Of a stretch of DNA of 55,235 nt, positions 1 through 8,788 are shown piece by piece. A program made the position numbers and the translations under genes. The notes below the pieces were generated by a model. The model searched no databases, had not been told where the DNA came from, and saw only the letters and a list, made by a program, of their open reading frames with translations. The DNA is from Arthrobacter sp. AQ5-06 (GTDB lineage: Bacteria; Actinomycetota; Actinomycetes; Actinomycetales; Micrococcaceae): assembly GCF_003287955.1 (NCBI RefSeq), contig NZ_QMKP01000021.1, forward strand, positions 1-55,235, given 5' to 3'. Each line of letters opens with the position of its first letter. Positions within the stretch are counted from its first letter, which is position 1.

Positions 1-2
1 AC

Positions 3-155
3 CTCCCGTTCGCCCGCTGGGGCGACGTCTTCGGAGACCTGACAATCGCCTCGGCCATGATCGACCGGATCGTCCACCACGCCGACGTCATCAGCCTCAA
101 AGGCAACAGCTACCGCCTCAAAAAACACCAACCTGCCGCCAGCACGGCACAATAG
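3..155 (+). CDS. istB: IstB-like ATPase of an IS21-family element, C-terminal end only
   Basis: The window opens inside this gene; only the last 50 codons are present. The peptide contains FGDLTIASAMIDRIVHHADV followed by LKGNSYRLKK, the typical end of IstB, the AAA+ helper ATPase that works with the IstA transposase of IS21 elements. The Walker motifs lie outside the window, so integrity cannot be judged. It reads into a short AT-richer stretch that looks like the end of the element. Confidence 0.8.
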   Translation, partial: LPFARWGDVFGDLTIASAMIDRIVHHADVISLKGNSYRLKKHQPAASTAQ

Positions 156-162
156 AACCACA

Positions 163-220
163 ACCCCGTGGCCCCGTTTTCAATTGGCACTATTGGCCCT
201 ATTTTCGGTTGGCGTTAACA
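163..220. repeat. Probable terminal region of the IS21-type element
   Basis: Downstream of the istB stop is an AT-richer tract with repeated TTGGC/ATTGGCC words, ending GGCGTTAACA. IS21 ends carry repeated internal motifs and finish in CA, so the tip is placed at about 220. The other end is not in the window, so the inverted-repeat match cannot be checked. Confidence 0.4.
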
Positions 221-307
221 AAATGGGGTTCGACCATCTGACTCCGACTCACGGCTCGCAGCAGTGATGGCTGCCCGTGTTGTGGCTGATTTTAGACGGT
301 CGTCGCC

Positions 308-326
308 TTTCAGATATATACTGAAA
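308..326. promoter_or_regulatory. Perfect inverted repeat upstream of the thioesterase-paaX pair
   Basis: TTTCAG, seven A/T bases (ATATATA), then CTGAAA form a perfect 6-bp inverted repeat about 40 bp before the first gene. An AT-only spacer in GC-rich DNA suggests a promoter with an overlapping operator. The PaaX-type regulator encoded by the second gene is a plausible autoregulator, but no copy of the motif was found at the main operon. Confidence 0.45.
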
Positions 327-367
327 TGGCGGCATAAGGTCCACGCCATGCCGTTGAAAGGGGCGCC

Positions 368-841
368 ATGCACGACGAAGCCACACCAAACCGGCATGCA
401 AGCATCGAACGCACCGTCGAATGGGTGGATACCGACGCTTCCGGCCACCAGCACAACTCCGCCATCATGCGATGGGTCGAATCCGCCGAAGCGGAGCTCT
501 TCCGCAGCCTCGATCTGCCGGAATACTTTCCGAGCGCCCCCCGCGTCCAGCAGGTGGTCAACTTCAAGTCCAAACTGTGGTTCGGCCAACGCGTCACGGC
601 GACTGTGGGGATCCAGCGGCTTGGCCGCACCTCAATTACATATGGTTTCGTTGTCCACGGCCACGCCCACGCCGGATCCGAGGGCGGAATCGCCGCCTTT
701 GGAACCGTGACCGTTGCACACGTACCCTCCGGTTCTGCGGCTGCCCAACCCTGGCCCGCGAACATCCGTGAAGCAGTCAGTCCGCACCGGCTCGACACCG
801 GCGGACTGGAGAGCGCCGGAATGGGGAGCTCGCTACCATGA
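368..841 (+). CDS. Hotdog-fold acyl-CoA thioesterase (4HBT family)
   Basis: 157 residues, the usual size of a single hotdog domain. The N-terminal stretch WVDTDASGHQHNSAIMRWVE matches the 4HBT signature with an Asp near its start and a conserved G-H, here in a variant form (GHQHN for GHVNN). It would hydrolyse an acyl- or aryl-CoA ester in the cytoplasm. The stop overlaps the next start (ATGA), so it is translationally coupled to the PaaX-type regulator. With the second thioesterase at 3720 it suggests that CoA release is part of this aromatic pathway. The substrate cannot be read from the sequence. Confidence 0.8.
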   Translation: MHDEATPNRHASIERTVEWVDTDASGHQHNSAIMRWVESAEAELFRSLDLPEYFPSAPRVQQVVNFKSKLWFGQRVTATVGIQRLGRTSITYGFVVHGHAHAGSEGGIAAFGTVTVAHVPSGSAAAQPWPANIREAVSPHRLDTGGLESAGMGSSLP

Positions 842-1722
842 TGACCATTCCCGCCCCGCAGGTGCGTCACCAGCAACTCATCGTCACGATCTACGGCCTC
901 TACAGCCGCAACCTGGGTGACGCAATGCCGGTCTCCGTACTGATAGAGATGCTCGGAGACCTTGGTTACGATGCGCCGGGCGTGCGCTCTTCCGTCTCGA
1001 GGCTGAAGGCAAAGGGAGTCCTCCAGAGCGTTCGCGCCAACAACGTCGCCAAATACGAACTCTCAGAGCAGGTCATGGATGTCTTCCATGAAGGCGACCA
1101 GAGAATCTTCGCTCCCGAGGCATCCAATCCCGAGAGTGGCTGGGTGCTGGCGATCTTCTCGGTGCCCGAGTCCTTACGGAACCGCCGGCACCAGCTGCGG
1201 ACCGAGCTTTCCGGCCTCGGGTTCGGATCCGTGGCATCGGGCGTGTGGATCGCCCCTGCCACAGTTCTGGACCAGGCCAGGAAGCGGCTTGAAACGCGGG
1301 GCTTCAGCCAGTTCGTGGATTTCTTCCGGGGGGATTACCTTTTGGACGGCCCCATGCGGCCTAAAGTTGCTCAATGGTGGGACCTCACGGCGCTCGACGA
1401 GCAATTCGGGGACTTTCTCTCACTCTACGGCGGCGCCGTCCAACAGTGGTCCGCGCTGGTCGGTGAGGATCCTGGCGACGCCCTCACGGCATCGTCCCCT
1501 GAGCTGCGGCGGGAAGCCTTCAGGTACTACATCCCCATGTTGACCCTGTGGCGCCGCTTCCCCTATCGCGATCCCAGCCTGCCCCTCGAGTACCTGCCGG
1601 AAGGCTGGAAGGGCCCGGCCGCGAGGAAAGCGTTCCTTTCCACACACCGGCTCATCGCCCCGCTGGCCGCAGCCCATGCGCATGAACTGATCCACAGCGG
1701 CGCCAGATTGGCTGCGCCGTAG
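838..1722 (+). CDS. PaaX-family transcriptional regulator
   Basis: 294 residues, normal for the family. The N-terminal winged helix (about residues 10-75) includes QQLIVTIYGLYSR and SSVSRLKAKGVL. The middle contains GWVLAIFSVPES and the C-terminal part has YYIPMLTLWRRFPYRDPSLP, both typical of PaaX. PaaX proteins are repressors that respond to phenylacetyl-CoA or related aryl-CoA thioesters, which suits the aryl-CoA genes that follow. Its own control may use the palindrome at 308-326. The exact effector is inferred from context. Confidence 0.85.
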   Translation: MMTIPAPQVRHQQLIVTIYGLYSRNLGDAMPVSVLIEMLGDLGYDAPGVRSSVSRLKAKGVLQSVRANNVAKYELSEQVMDVFHEGDQRIFAPEASNPESGWVLAIFSVPESLRNRRHQLRTELSGLGFGSVASGVWIAPATVLDQARKRLETRGFSQFVDFFRGDYLLDGPMRPKVAQWWDLTALDEQFGDFLSLYGGAVQQWSALVGEDPGDALTASSPELRREAFRYYIPMLTLWRRFPYRDPSLPLEYLPEGWKGPAARKAFLSTHRLIAPLAAAHAHELIHSGARLAAP

Positions 1723-1800
1723 CCCCATCAGGCTCTCCCCAGCAAGAAAGGGCCGGCCGGGATTCACTCCCGGCCAGCCCTTCGCCAAAACTTCGGACGC

Positions 1801-2199
1801 CTATCGGCCCTGGATCACCGCGACGCCCTGGATCTCGATCAGGGCCTCTTTCTGCCACAGCCGGGTGACGCCGATTCCTGCCATGGCCGGGTACTCCGAC
1901 CCCGCCATTTCGCGCCAGAGCTTCCCGATCTCGCGTCCGTTTGCCATGTAGTCATCCACGTCCGTGAGATAGATGGTCACGCTGACGAGATCCTCGGGCT
2001 GCCCCCCGGCCTCCTTCAGCGTTGTCAGGACATTGGAAAATGCCTGCTTGAACTGTTCAACGATGCCGCCCGGGACGATCTTCATTTCCTTGTCCAGCGC
2101 CGTCTGCCCGCCCAGATACACGGTATTCCCGGCAAGCATGCCGTGTGCATAGCCGGACGGCTTGGGCAGCGACTCGGGATTGATGGTCTTGTTGCTCAT
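1801..2199 (-). CDS. RidA/YjgF-family enamine/imine hydrolase
   Basis: 132 residues, full length for RidA. It has the YLGGQTALD segment, the SVTIYLTDVDDY strand and a C-terminal IEIQGVAVIQ with the conserved Glu. The position usually held by the catalytic Arg reads GIGVTRL, so an Arg is present. RidA proteins hydrolyse reactive enamines or imines, and some members deaminate aromatic ring-fission products. It is transcribed away from the operon at 2333 and shares its upstream region. In this setting it could remove the amino group of a 2-aminobenzoate-derived intermediate; that is inference. Confidence 0.85.
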   Translation of the reverse strand: MSNKTINPESLPKPSGYAHGMLAGNTVYLGGQTALDKEMKIVPGGIVEQFKQAFSNVLTTLKEAGGQPEDLVSVTIYLTDVDDYMANGREIGKLWREMAGSEYPAMAGIGVTRLWQKEALIEIQGVAVIQGR

Positions 2200-2222
2200 G
2201 CAGTTCCTCCTCGTAAATGGCG

Positions 2223-2310
2223 ACTTCGAAAACTTCGAAAAAGACCTGTGCAGATCCCTTCCACCGTGCTACGTTGAGCATATGTGACGATCGTAAAAAA
2301 GTCGACATAT
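2223..2310. promoter_or_regulatory. Divergent promoter/operator region with repeats
   Basis: The region between the divergent RidA and FAH-hydrolase genes holds a tandem ACTTCGAAA pair at 2223-2240. It also has an imperfect inverted repeat, ATATGTGAC at 2280-2288 against GTCGACATAT at 2301-2310, around GATCGT and an A-tract. These are the only AT-rich sequences nearby and are likely to hold the promoters and a regulator site. Which regulator binds is unknown. Confidence 0.4.
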
Positions 2311-2332
2311 CGATTCGAAGGGAATGAAACGG

Positions 2333-3226
2333 ATGAAACTGGCCACTTTGCGGACCGGCGGTAACAGTACGACGGCGGCCCTCGCCATGGGTGCCGACGC
2401 GTACCTGCCTCTGCCGGCCCCGGACGTCGGTGCGCTGCTCTCCGATCCGCGATGGAGGAATGCTGTTGAAGCAATTGCTGCCGCGGCGTCGGACGCCGAT
2501 GTGGTCCATGCCTCAGCCGCCGAGTTGGCCCCGCTGCTGCCTCAGGCAGGGAAGGTAATCTGCTGCGGGCTGAACTACAGCGATCACATCCGGGAGATGG
2601 GCCGGGAGCTGCCCGAGTTCCCCACGCTCTTCGCGAAGTATGCGGATACCCTGACCGGCGCAGCCGACGCGATCGAAGTACATGGCAGCTCGAAGGTTGA
2701 TTGGGAGGCCGAGCTGGCCGTGGTCGTCGGATTGCCGCTGTTTCGTGCTGACGAGGACCAGGCACGGCACGCCATTGCCGGCTACACCGTCGCCAACGAC
2801 GTCTCCATGCGCGACTGGCAGAACCGCACCCTGCAGTGGTTCCAGGGCAAGGCGTTCGACGCCACCACTCCCGTGGGACCGGTCATGGTGACCCCAGACG
2901 ACGCCGACGGCGATTTCGACGTCCGCGGTTACGTCAACGGCGAGCTGGTGCAGTCGGGGAACTCCAGCACTCTGGTGTTCAGCCCCGCGCGGCTCCTCTC
3001 CTATATCTCCCAGTTCACGGCGCTGCGCCCGGGGGACCTGGTCCTCACCGGCACCCCCGGCGGAGTGGGCATGGGGATGAAGCCCCCGCGCTTCCTGAAC
3101 GACGGCGATGTCCTCACCACCGAGATCGACGGCATCGGACGCCTGGAGAACTGCGTCCGGATCCACAAGAACGACGCCGGCGCGGCTGTCCGCACGCCGG
3201 TCACCGCAACCAGCACCAAGGAGTGA
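2333..3226 (+). CDS. Fumarylacetoacetate-hydrolase (FAH) family enzyme
   Basis: 297 residues from ATG 2333, chosen over ATG 2324 because GAAGGGA at 2317-2323 is nine bases upstream of it. The FAH fold begins near residue 75 with VICCGLNYSDHIREMG. Metal-binding acidic residues appear in DWEAELAVVVG and NDVSMRDWQ, followed by KAFDATTPVGPVM and VLTGTPGGVGMGM. FAH enzymes cleave carbon-carbon bonds of beta-diketo acids; fumarylpyruvate hydrolase of the gentisate route is a close member. It is first in the operon that runs to the MFS importer and is coupled to the cupin. Fumarylpyruvate or a related ring-opened acid is the best guess. Confidence 0.85.
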   Translation: MKLATLRTGGNSTTAALAMGADAYLPLPAPDVGALLSDPRWRNAVEAIAAAASDADVVHASAAELAPLLPQAGKVICCGLNYSDHIREMGRELPEFPTLFAKYADTLTGAADAIEVHGSSKVDWEAELAVVVGLPLFRADEDQARHAIAGYTVANDVSMRDWQNRTLQWFQGKAFDATTPVGPVMVTPDDADGDFDVRGYVNGELVQSGNSSTLVFSPARLLSYISQFTALRPGDLVLTGTPGGVGMGMKPPRFLNDGDVLTTEIDGIGRLENCVRIHKNDAGAAVRTPVTATSTKE

Positions 3227-3231
3227 AATCA

Positions 3232-3714
3232 ATGACTAACACCAGCACCGAATACCTCGCCGAGGGCGACAATTCCATCTACGCCGGAGCCGACGGCAAG
3301 GTTGTGCCCGTTGTGACCCGAGCCGGGGAGGAGGACACCAACACAGCACAGTCAGGCGACGCCATCCGTGTTTCCGGCGTCTCTATCCAGCACACCCCGG
3401 CCACCAAGATCTGGTTCGGCCAGGTTTCGAACGTCCCCGGCTACCGCTCCCTGCCCCACCACCACGGCGAGGCTGAAACCGGCGGCTACGTTCTCCGCGG
3501 TCACGGGCGCATCTACTATGGCGAGAACTACCAGGATTTCCTGGATATGAAGACCGGCGACTGGGTGTTCGTCCCGCCGTTCATGCCTCATGTCGAGGCC
3601 AACATGTCCGTCACCGAGGAACTGGTCTGGCTGACCTCCCGCACGCCGGAAAACATCGTGGTGAACCTCGAGGACGTTGCCGACCACACCCTCGCCGACT
3701 TCCGCAGGGCGTAG
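3232..3714 (+). CDS. Single-domain cupin, possible ring-cleaving dioxygenase
   Basis: 160 residues. AAGGAG at 3218-3223 overlaps the upstream stop and fixes ATG 3232. Both cupin motifs are present: GYRSLPHHHGEAETGGYVLRG gives two His and a Glu, and GDWVFVPPFMPHVEAN gives the last His. A full metal site is therefore likely. Gentisate dioxygenases are usually two-cupin proteins of about 350 residues, but some substituted-salicylate dioxygenases are small single cupins. Between an FAH hydrolase and a thioesterase, ring cleavage is an attractive role; a plain accessory cupin is the alternative. Confidence 0.75.
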   Translation: MTNTSTEYLAEGDNSIYAGADGKVVPVVTRAGEEDTNTAQSGDAIRVSGVSIQHTPATKIWFGQVSNVPGYRSLPHHHGEAETGGYVLRGHGRIYYGENYQDFLDMKTGDWVFVPPFMPHVEANMSVTEELVWLTSRTPENIVVNLEDVADHTLADFRRA

Positions 3715-3719
3715 CGGAT

Positions 3720-4610
3720 ATGAACACCGGAACAGTGACGTCGGAGACCTTCCTCAAGGCCATCGGGCTGACGGCCGTCCAGGCGCAGGTTCACGACGAA
3801 GCCTACGAGGCAACCACCCAGTACGTCCCGTGGCCCAAGTCCTACGGCGGCGACATGGTGGCCCAATCGGCGGCCGCCATGATGCGCTCGGTCGACGCCG
3901 ACCGGACGCTGCACTCCATGCACAGCTACTTCATGCGCCCCGTGGACATCGGTGCCACCGTGCGCTACGAGGTGGAACGCCTGCGCGACGGACGCGGCTA
4001 CTCCACCCGCAGTGTCCGCGGCCACCAGAACGGCAAGACCGTCTTCGCCGCGATGGGATCCTTCCAGGTCCCCGAACAAGGGCCGGACTTCCAGCCGAAT
4101 GCGCCCGCCGCCGTCGAGCCGGAATCCCTGCGCAGCGCCGCCGAGGTGCTGGAAGGCGTCGATGGTCCGGCCGCCGAATACTGGGCTTCCGGGCGCAGCT
4201 TCGATATGCGCCACATTCCCGGACCGGTGTACGTCGAGGTGGAGGGCGAGGCTGTGCCGCAGCAGGCCGTCTGGGTCAAGGCATTCGACCAGTTGCCCGA
4301 CGGCGCCGACGAACGTGCCACCGCCGACCTGCACCGCGCGGCCCTGGCGTACGTCTGCGACTACACCATCCTTGAGCCGCTTCTCCGGGTGAACGGGCTG
4401 CACTGGTCCGCACCAGGACTCACGACCGCCAGCCTTGACCACTCGATCTGGTTCCACCGCGACGGCCGCGCCGACGACTGGGTGCTCTACGCCCAGGAAG
4501 CCGTGTCCGGGCAGAGCAACCGGGGACTGTCCATGGGTCGGTTCTTCGACCGGCACGGACGCCTGCTGGCCACGGTGGCCCAAGAGGGCATGATCCGCGC
4601 CGGCGCCTGA
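3720..4610 (+). CDS. TesB-type acyl-CoA thioesterase II
   Basis: 296 residues, full length for the double-hotdog TesB family. The N-terminal half has SYGGDMVAQS and HSMHSYFMRPVD followed by GRGYSTRSVRGHQNGKTVF. The C-terminal half has SLDHSIWFHRD and AVSGQSNRGLSMGRFFD, where the catalytic Asp and Gln lie in known members. It starts six bases after the cupin stop, in the same operon. A likely job is releasing the hydroxylated aromatic acid from CoA after the monooxygenase at 6334 has acted. Substrate is not provable from sequence. Confidence 0.85.
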   Translation: MNTGTVTSETFLKAIGLTAVQAQVHDEAYEATTQYVPWPKSYGGDMVAQSAAAMMRSVDADRTLHSMHSYFMRPVDIGATVRYEVERLRDGRGYSTRSVRGHQNGKTVFAAMGSFQVPEQGPDFQPNAPAAVEPESLRSAAEVLEGVDGPAAEYWASGRSFDMRHIPGPVYVEVEGEAVPQQAVWVKAFDQLPDGADERATADLHRAALAYVCDYTILEPLLRVNGLHWSAPGLTTASLDHSIWFHRDGRADDWVLYAQEAVSGQSNRGLSMGRFFDRHGRLLATVAQEGMIRAGA

Positions 4611-4663
4611 CGTCCGCATCCGAACACCGCAAACCACCCGCAGCACCATTGAAAGGAATGGCC

Positions 4664-6319
4664 ATGACAATGACATCGGCCCACGTGGACACCTTTACGC
4701 GCGATCACCTGCCACCGGTCGAAACCTGGCCGGTGCTCGAGTTCACCCTCCCGGAACTGCAATACCCCGAGCAGCTCAACGCGGCGGCCGTCCTCATCGA
4801 CGACGCCGTCGCCCAGCACGGCGCCGGACGTCCCGCCCTGCGCACCCCGGACGGGACTATCTGGAGCTACGGGGAGCTGCTGCTCCGGTCCAACCAGGTG
4901 GCCCAGGTGCTCACCGAGGACTACGGCGTGGTCCCCGGCAACCGTGTAATGCTGCGCGGGCCCAACAACCCGTGGATCGTTGCGGCCTGGCTCGGTGTGC
5001 TCAAGGCCGGCGCCGTCGTCGTCACTACGATGCCGATGCTGCGCTCCAGCGAGGTCGCTACGCTGATCGGGCTCACCCGGCCGACGGTCGCGATCTCCGA
5101 CCATCGTTTTATGGACGAGCTGACAGTGGCGGCAGGCGACGACGTCGCGGTCCTCTCCTACGGGTCCGACGACGGCGCCGACCTCATCGCCCGCTGTGCC
5201 GCCAAGAGCGGCGAGTTCGCCACCGTGCAGACCGCCGCGGACGACGTCGCGTTGCTCGGTCCGACGTCGGGCACCACCGGTGTGCCGAAGGTGACCATGC
5301 ACTTCCACCGGGACATCCTGGCCAACGCCGACACCTTCGCCCGCTACATCCTTCGCCCCACGGCGGATGATGTGTTCGCGGGTTCCCCGCCGCTCGCGTT
5401 CACCTTCGGCCTGGGCGGACTGGTGGTCTTCCCGCTGCGGTTCGGGGCCTCATCGCTGCTGACCGAGCGGGCCGCGCCCGTGGAACTGGCCGAGAATGCC
5501 GCTGCCGCCGGGGCAACCATCCTCTTGACCGCGCCGACCGCCTACCGCGCCATCCTGAAGGCAGGACGCGGCGAGCTGCTCAGCCGTCTTCGCATCGCCG
5601 TCTCTGCGGGCGAACACCTGCCCAAGGAAACGTGGGAGGCCGTCCACAACGCCACCGGAGTCCGCCTGGTCAACGGCATCGGCGCCACGGAGCTGCTGCA
5701 CGTGTTCATCTCCGCTGCGGGCGACGACATCCGGCCCGGAACCACGGGCCTCGCCGTGCCAGGGTACCGGGCAGCCATCCTCGACGAGGAGGGTGAGGAG
5801 CTCGGGCCCAACCAGATCGGCCGGCTGGCCGTGATCGGCCCCACCGGGTGCCGTTACCTCGACGATGAGCGGCAGGCGAACTACGTCTGCAACGGCTGGA
5901 ACGTCACCGGGGATACGTTCACGAAGGATGAGGACGGGTACTTCACCTATGAAGCCCGCTCGGACAACATGATCGTGTCCTCCGGCTACAACATCGGCGC
6001 TCCCGAGGTGGAAGCGGCCATCGACCAGCACCCGGACGTTGTGGAAAACGCCGTCATCGGCCGCCCGGACGCAGAACGCGGCAGCGTTGTCTGCGCGTTC
6101 ATCGTCCTGCGCGACGGCGTCGAAGGCGACGCCGCCAAGCGCAAGGACATCCAGGACTTCGTCAAACAGACGATCGCCCCCTACAAGTATCCGCGGGACA
6201 TCCGGTTCGTCGACGAACTGCCCCGCAACCCCAGCGGCAAGTTGCAGCATTTCAAGCTGCGTGACCGTCTCGACAACGAACCAGACCAGCTTGCGACCGC
6301 AGGCCTGTGCCAGGCCTGA
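4664..6319 (+). CDS. Aryl-CoA ligase, benzoate/2-aminobenzoate-CoA ligase family
   Basis: 551 residues from ATG 4664, preceded by AAAGGAA. This is an ANL-superfamily adenylating enzyme: the P-loop-like LLGPTSGTTGVPKVTMH lies near residue 200, the middle region has NGIGATELLHVFISA, and the C-terminal core has YNIGAPEVEAAIDQHPDV. The catalytic Lys sits in LPRNPSGKLQHFKLR. The overall pattern, especially HVFIS and the early WPVLEF, resembles benzoate- and 2-aminobenzoate-CoA ligases. It would activate the incoming aromatic acid with ATP and CoA as the first step of the pathway. Confidence 0.85.
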   Translation: MTMTSAHVDTFTRDHLPPVETWPVLEFTLPELQYPEQLNAAAVLIDDAVAQHGAGRPALRTPDGTIWSYGELLLRSNQVAQVLTEDYGVVPGNRVMLRGPNNPWIVAAWLGVLKAGAVVVTTMPMLRSSEVATLIGLTRPTVAISDHRFMDELTVAAGDDVAVLSYGSDDGADLIARCAAKSGEFATVQTAADDVALLGPTSGTTGVPKVTMHFHRDILANADTFARYILRPTADDVFAGSPPLAFTFGLGGLVVFPLRFGASSLLTERAAPVELAENAAAAGATILLTAPTAYRAILKAGRGELLSRLRIAVSAGEHLPKETWEAVHNATGVRLVNGIGATELLHVFISAAGDDIRPGTTGLAVPGYRAAILDEEGEELGPNQIGRLAVIGPTGCRYLDDERQANYVCNGWNVTGDTFTKDEDGYFTYEARSDNMIVSSGYNIGAPEVEAAIDQHPDVVENAVIGRPDAERGSVVCAFIVLRDGVEGDAAKRKDIQDFVKQTIAPYKYPRDIRFVDELPRNPSGKLQHFKLRDRLDNEPDQLATAGLCQA

Positions 6320-6333
6320 GAAGGAGCACCACC

Positions 6334-8727
6334 ATGAAAATCGCAATCGTCGGAGGCGGCCCCGGAGGCCTGTACTTCGCAGCACTGATGAAGCAGCTGG
6401 ACCCGTCCCACAACATCACCCTGTGGGAACGCAACGCCGCCAGCGACACCTTCGGTTTCGGCGTCGTGTTCTCCGATGAGACGCTCGGCGGCATCGGAAA
6501 CGCCGACGCCGTTGTGGCCGAGTACATGAGCCGGCGCTTCGCCCGCTGGTCGGACATCGACGTGCACTTCGGCGGCGAGACGGTAACGGTCGGCGGCCAG
6601 GGGTTCGCGGCGATGAGCCGCAAGGAGCTGCTGGAGCTGCTCCAGCGCCGCTGCGCCGAACTCGGCGTCGACGTGCGGTTCAGCACCATGGCCCCGCCGA
6701 TCGCCGAACTTGAGGCCGGCTACGACCTGGTCCTCGCCTCCGACGGTGTGAACTCGCAGATCCGCGCAACGTATGCGGACTCCTTCGGCCCGGACCTGGA
6801 TCCGCGGCCCAACAAGTTCATGTGGCTGGGCACCGACCAGGTGTTCGAGGCGTTCAAGTTCTTTGTCAAGGAAACCGAGTGGGGCGTGATGCAGATCCAC
6901 GGCTACCCGTACTCCGACGAGGGCTCCACGTTCATCGTCGAGATGTCCCCCGATGTCTGGGAGGCCGCAGGCTTCGGCGCAACTGCCGATACCGTCTTCG
7001 CCCCGGGCGTTTCGGACCAGCTGGCAATCGACAAGATCCGGTCAATCTTCGCCGAGGAGCTCGACGGCCATGAGGTGCTGGCCAACAACTCCAAGTGGCT
7101 GAACTTCACCACGGTGCGGAACCGGAGCTGGCGGCACGGGAACGTCGTGCTGCTCGGCGACGCCGCCCACACAGCCCACTTCTCCATCGGTTCCGGCACC
7201 AAGCTGGCCATGGAGGACTCGCTGGCACTGGCAGCCTGCCTGCACGAACACGCGGACGTGGAGTCCGCACTGTCCGCCTACGAGGCCGAGCGGCGACCCG
7301 TCGTCGAATCGACCCAGCGTGCCGCCCAGGCTTCGCTGGAGTGGTTCGAACGGATCGGCCAGTACAAGGACCAGAATCCGACGCAGTTCGCGTTCAACCT
7401 GCTCACCCGGTCACGGCGCATCACGCAGGAAAATCTGCGCCTGCGCGATCCGGAATTCGCCGAGGCCGTGGACCGGAATTTCGCCGAGTCCCAGGGTCTC
7501 ACCGAGACGGCTCCTGCGATGTTCCAGCCGTACCAGATCGGCGGGCTGGAACTGAAGAACCGGATCGTGGTCTCCCCCATGGACATGTACTCCGCGGTCG
7601 ACGGCGTTCCGGGCGACTTCCACAAGGTCCATCTCGGCTCCAAGGCTCTCGGGGGTGCCGGGCTGGTCATGACCGAGATGATCTGTGTGTCCGCCGAAGG
7701 GCGCATTACCCCGGGCTGCACCGGCCTGTACACGGACGGCCAGCGCGACAGCTGGAAGGAGATCGTGGGCTTCGTCCACGGCAGCTCGACCGCGAAGATC
7801 GGCGCACAGATCGGCCACGCCGGCCGCAAGGCCTCCACCCGCGTGATGTGGGAGGGCATCGACGAACCGCTCGAAGCCGGGAACTGGGAAGCTGTCGGCC
7901 CCTCCGCGCTGGCCTACGGCCCGGGCAGCCAGACGCCGCGTGAAATCGACCGCAGCGGCATGGACGCGATCAAGGCCGAGTTCGTCGAGGCCACCCGCCG
8001 CGCGGGGCACGCCGGCTTCGACCTCCTGGAGGTCCACGCCGCCCATGGCTACCTGCTCTCCTCTTTCGTCTCGCCGGTGGCCAACAGCCGTACGGATGAG
8101 TACGGAGGCAGCCTGGAGAACCGGCTGCGATTCCCCCTGGAAATCTTCGACGCCGTCCGCGCCGCCTGGCCTGCAGACAAGCCGCTCACCGTCCGTATCT
8201 CCGCCACCGACTGGATCGAGGGCGGCAACGATTCCGACGACTCAGTGGAAATCGCCCGGGCATTCGTCGCGCACGGCGCCGCCGGAATCGACGTTTCCAC
8301 GGGCCAGGTGGCCAGCGAAGAGAAGCCGGCCTACGGCCGCAGCTACCAGACACCGTTCGCCGACCGCATCCGCCAGGAAGTGGCCGGCCCGGCGGGAGTC
8401 GCCGTGATCGCCGTCGGGGCTATCTCCAGCTACGACGACGTCAATTCAGTCCTATTGGCTGGTCGCGCCGACCTCGTGGCGCTGGGTCGCACGCACCTGT
8501 ACGACCCCCAGTGGACCCTGCACGCCGCCGCAGAGCAGGAGTACCAGGGCCCCGGCGCGCAGTGGACGCCGCAGTTCCGGGCCGGCCGGCGCAAGCCGCC
8601 GAGCTCCCGTACGGATGCTGTGCGGCCGCGCCTGTCCCTGCTGAAAGAGGCGGATTCCGACGCCTCGAACGCCCATCTGCGCTGGACACCCGCCCAGGCC
8701 GCGGCCGAATCGGTCCTGACCCATTAG
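6334..8727 (+). CDS. Fused aryl-CoA FAD monooxygenase / old yellow enzyme (2-aminobenzoyl-CoA monooxygenase/reductase or salicylyl-CoA 5-hydroxylase type)
   Basis: 797 residues; AAGGAG at 6321-6326 selects ATG 6334. The N-terminal half is a class A flavin monooxygenase: FAD-binding IAIVGGGPGGLYFAALM, DLVLASDGVNS and GNVVLLGDAAHTAHFSIGSG. From about residue 400 an OYE/YqjM-type domain follows: PYQIGGLELKNRIVVSPMDM, HAGRKAS, HAAHGYLLSSFVSP and NSRTDEYGGSLENR. This two-domain layout is that of 2-aminobenzoyl-CoA monooxygenase/reductase, which hydroxylates and then partly reduces the ring; close relatives are annotated salicylyl-CoA 5-hydroxylases. The ligase just upstream would supply its substrate. 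Both domains keep their motifs. Confidence 0.9.
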   Translation: MKIAIVGGGPGGLYFAALMKQLDPSHNITLWERNAASDTFGFGVVFSDETLGGIGNADAVVAEYMSRRFARWSDIDVHFGGETVTVGGQGFAAMSRKELLELLQRRCAELGVDVRFSTMAPPIAELEAGYDLVLASDGVNSQIRATYADSFGPDLDPRPNKFMWLGTDQVFEAFKFFVKETEWGVMQIHGYPYSDEGSTFIVEMSPDVWEAAGFGATADTVFAPGVSDQLAIDKIRSIFAEELDGHEVLANNSKWLNFTTVRNRSWRHGNVVLLGDAAHTAHFSIGSGTKLAMEDSLALAACLHEHADVESALSAYEAERRPVVESTQRAAQASLEWFERIGQYKDQNPTQFAFNLLTRSRRITQENLRLRDPEFAEAVDRNFAESQGLTETAPAMFQPYQIGGLELKNRIVVSPMDMYSAVDGVPGDFHKVHLGSKALGGAGLVMTEMICVSAEGRITPGCTGLYTDGQRDSWKEIVGFVHGSSTAKIGAQIGHAGRKASTRVMWEGIDEPLEAGNWEAVGPSALAYGPGSQTPREIDRSGMDAIKAEFVEATRRAGHAGFDLLEVHAAHGYLLSSFVSPVANSRTDEYGGSLENRLRFPLEIFDAVRAAWPADKPLTVRISATDWIEGGNDSDDSVEIARAFVAHGAAGIDVSTGQVASEEKPAYGRSYQTPFADRIRQEVAGPAGVAVIAVGAISSYDDVNSVLLAGRADLVALGRTHLYDPQWTLHAAAEQEYQGPGAQWTPQFRAGRRKPPSSRTDAVRPRLSLLKEADSDASNAHLRWTPAQAAAESVLTH

Positions 8728-8788
8728 CACAGCACCATCCGCACCACCCGCATCATCTCTCGTACCTCCAAAGTGAACTGAGGGCAAT

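Noticed and set aside
3588..4676. 362-codon open frame on the minus strand
   Set aside because: Antisense to the cupin and TesB genes, with no protein-family features.
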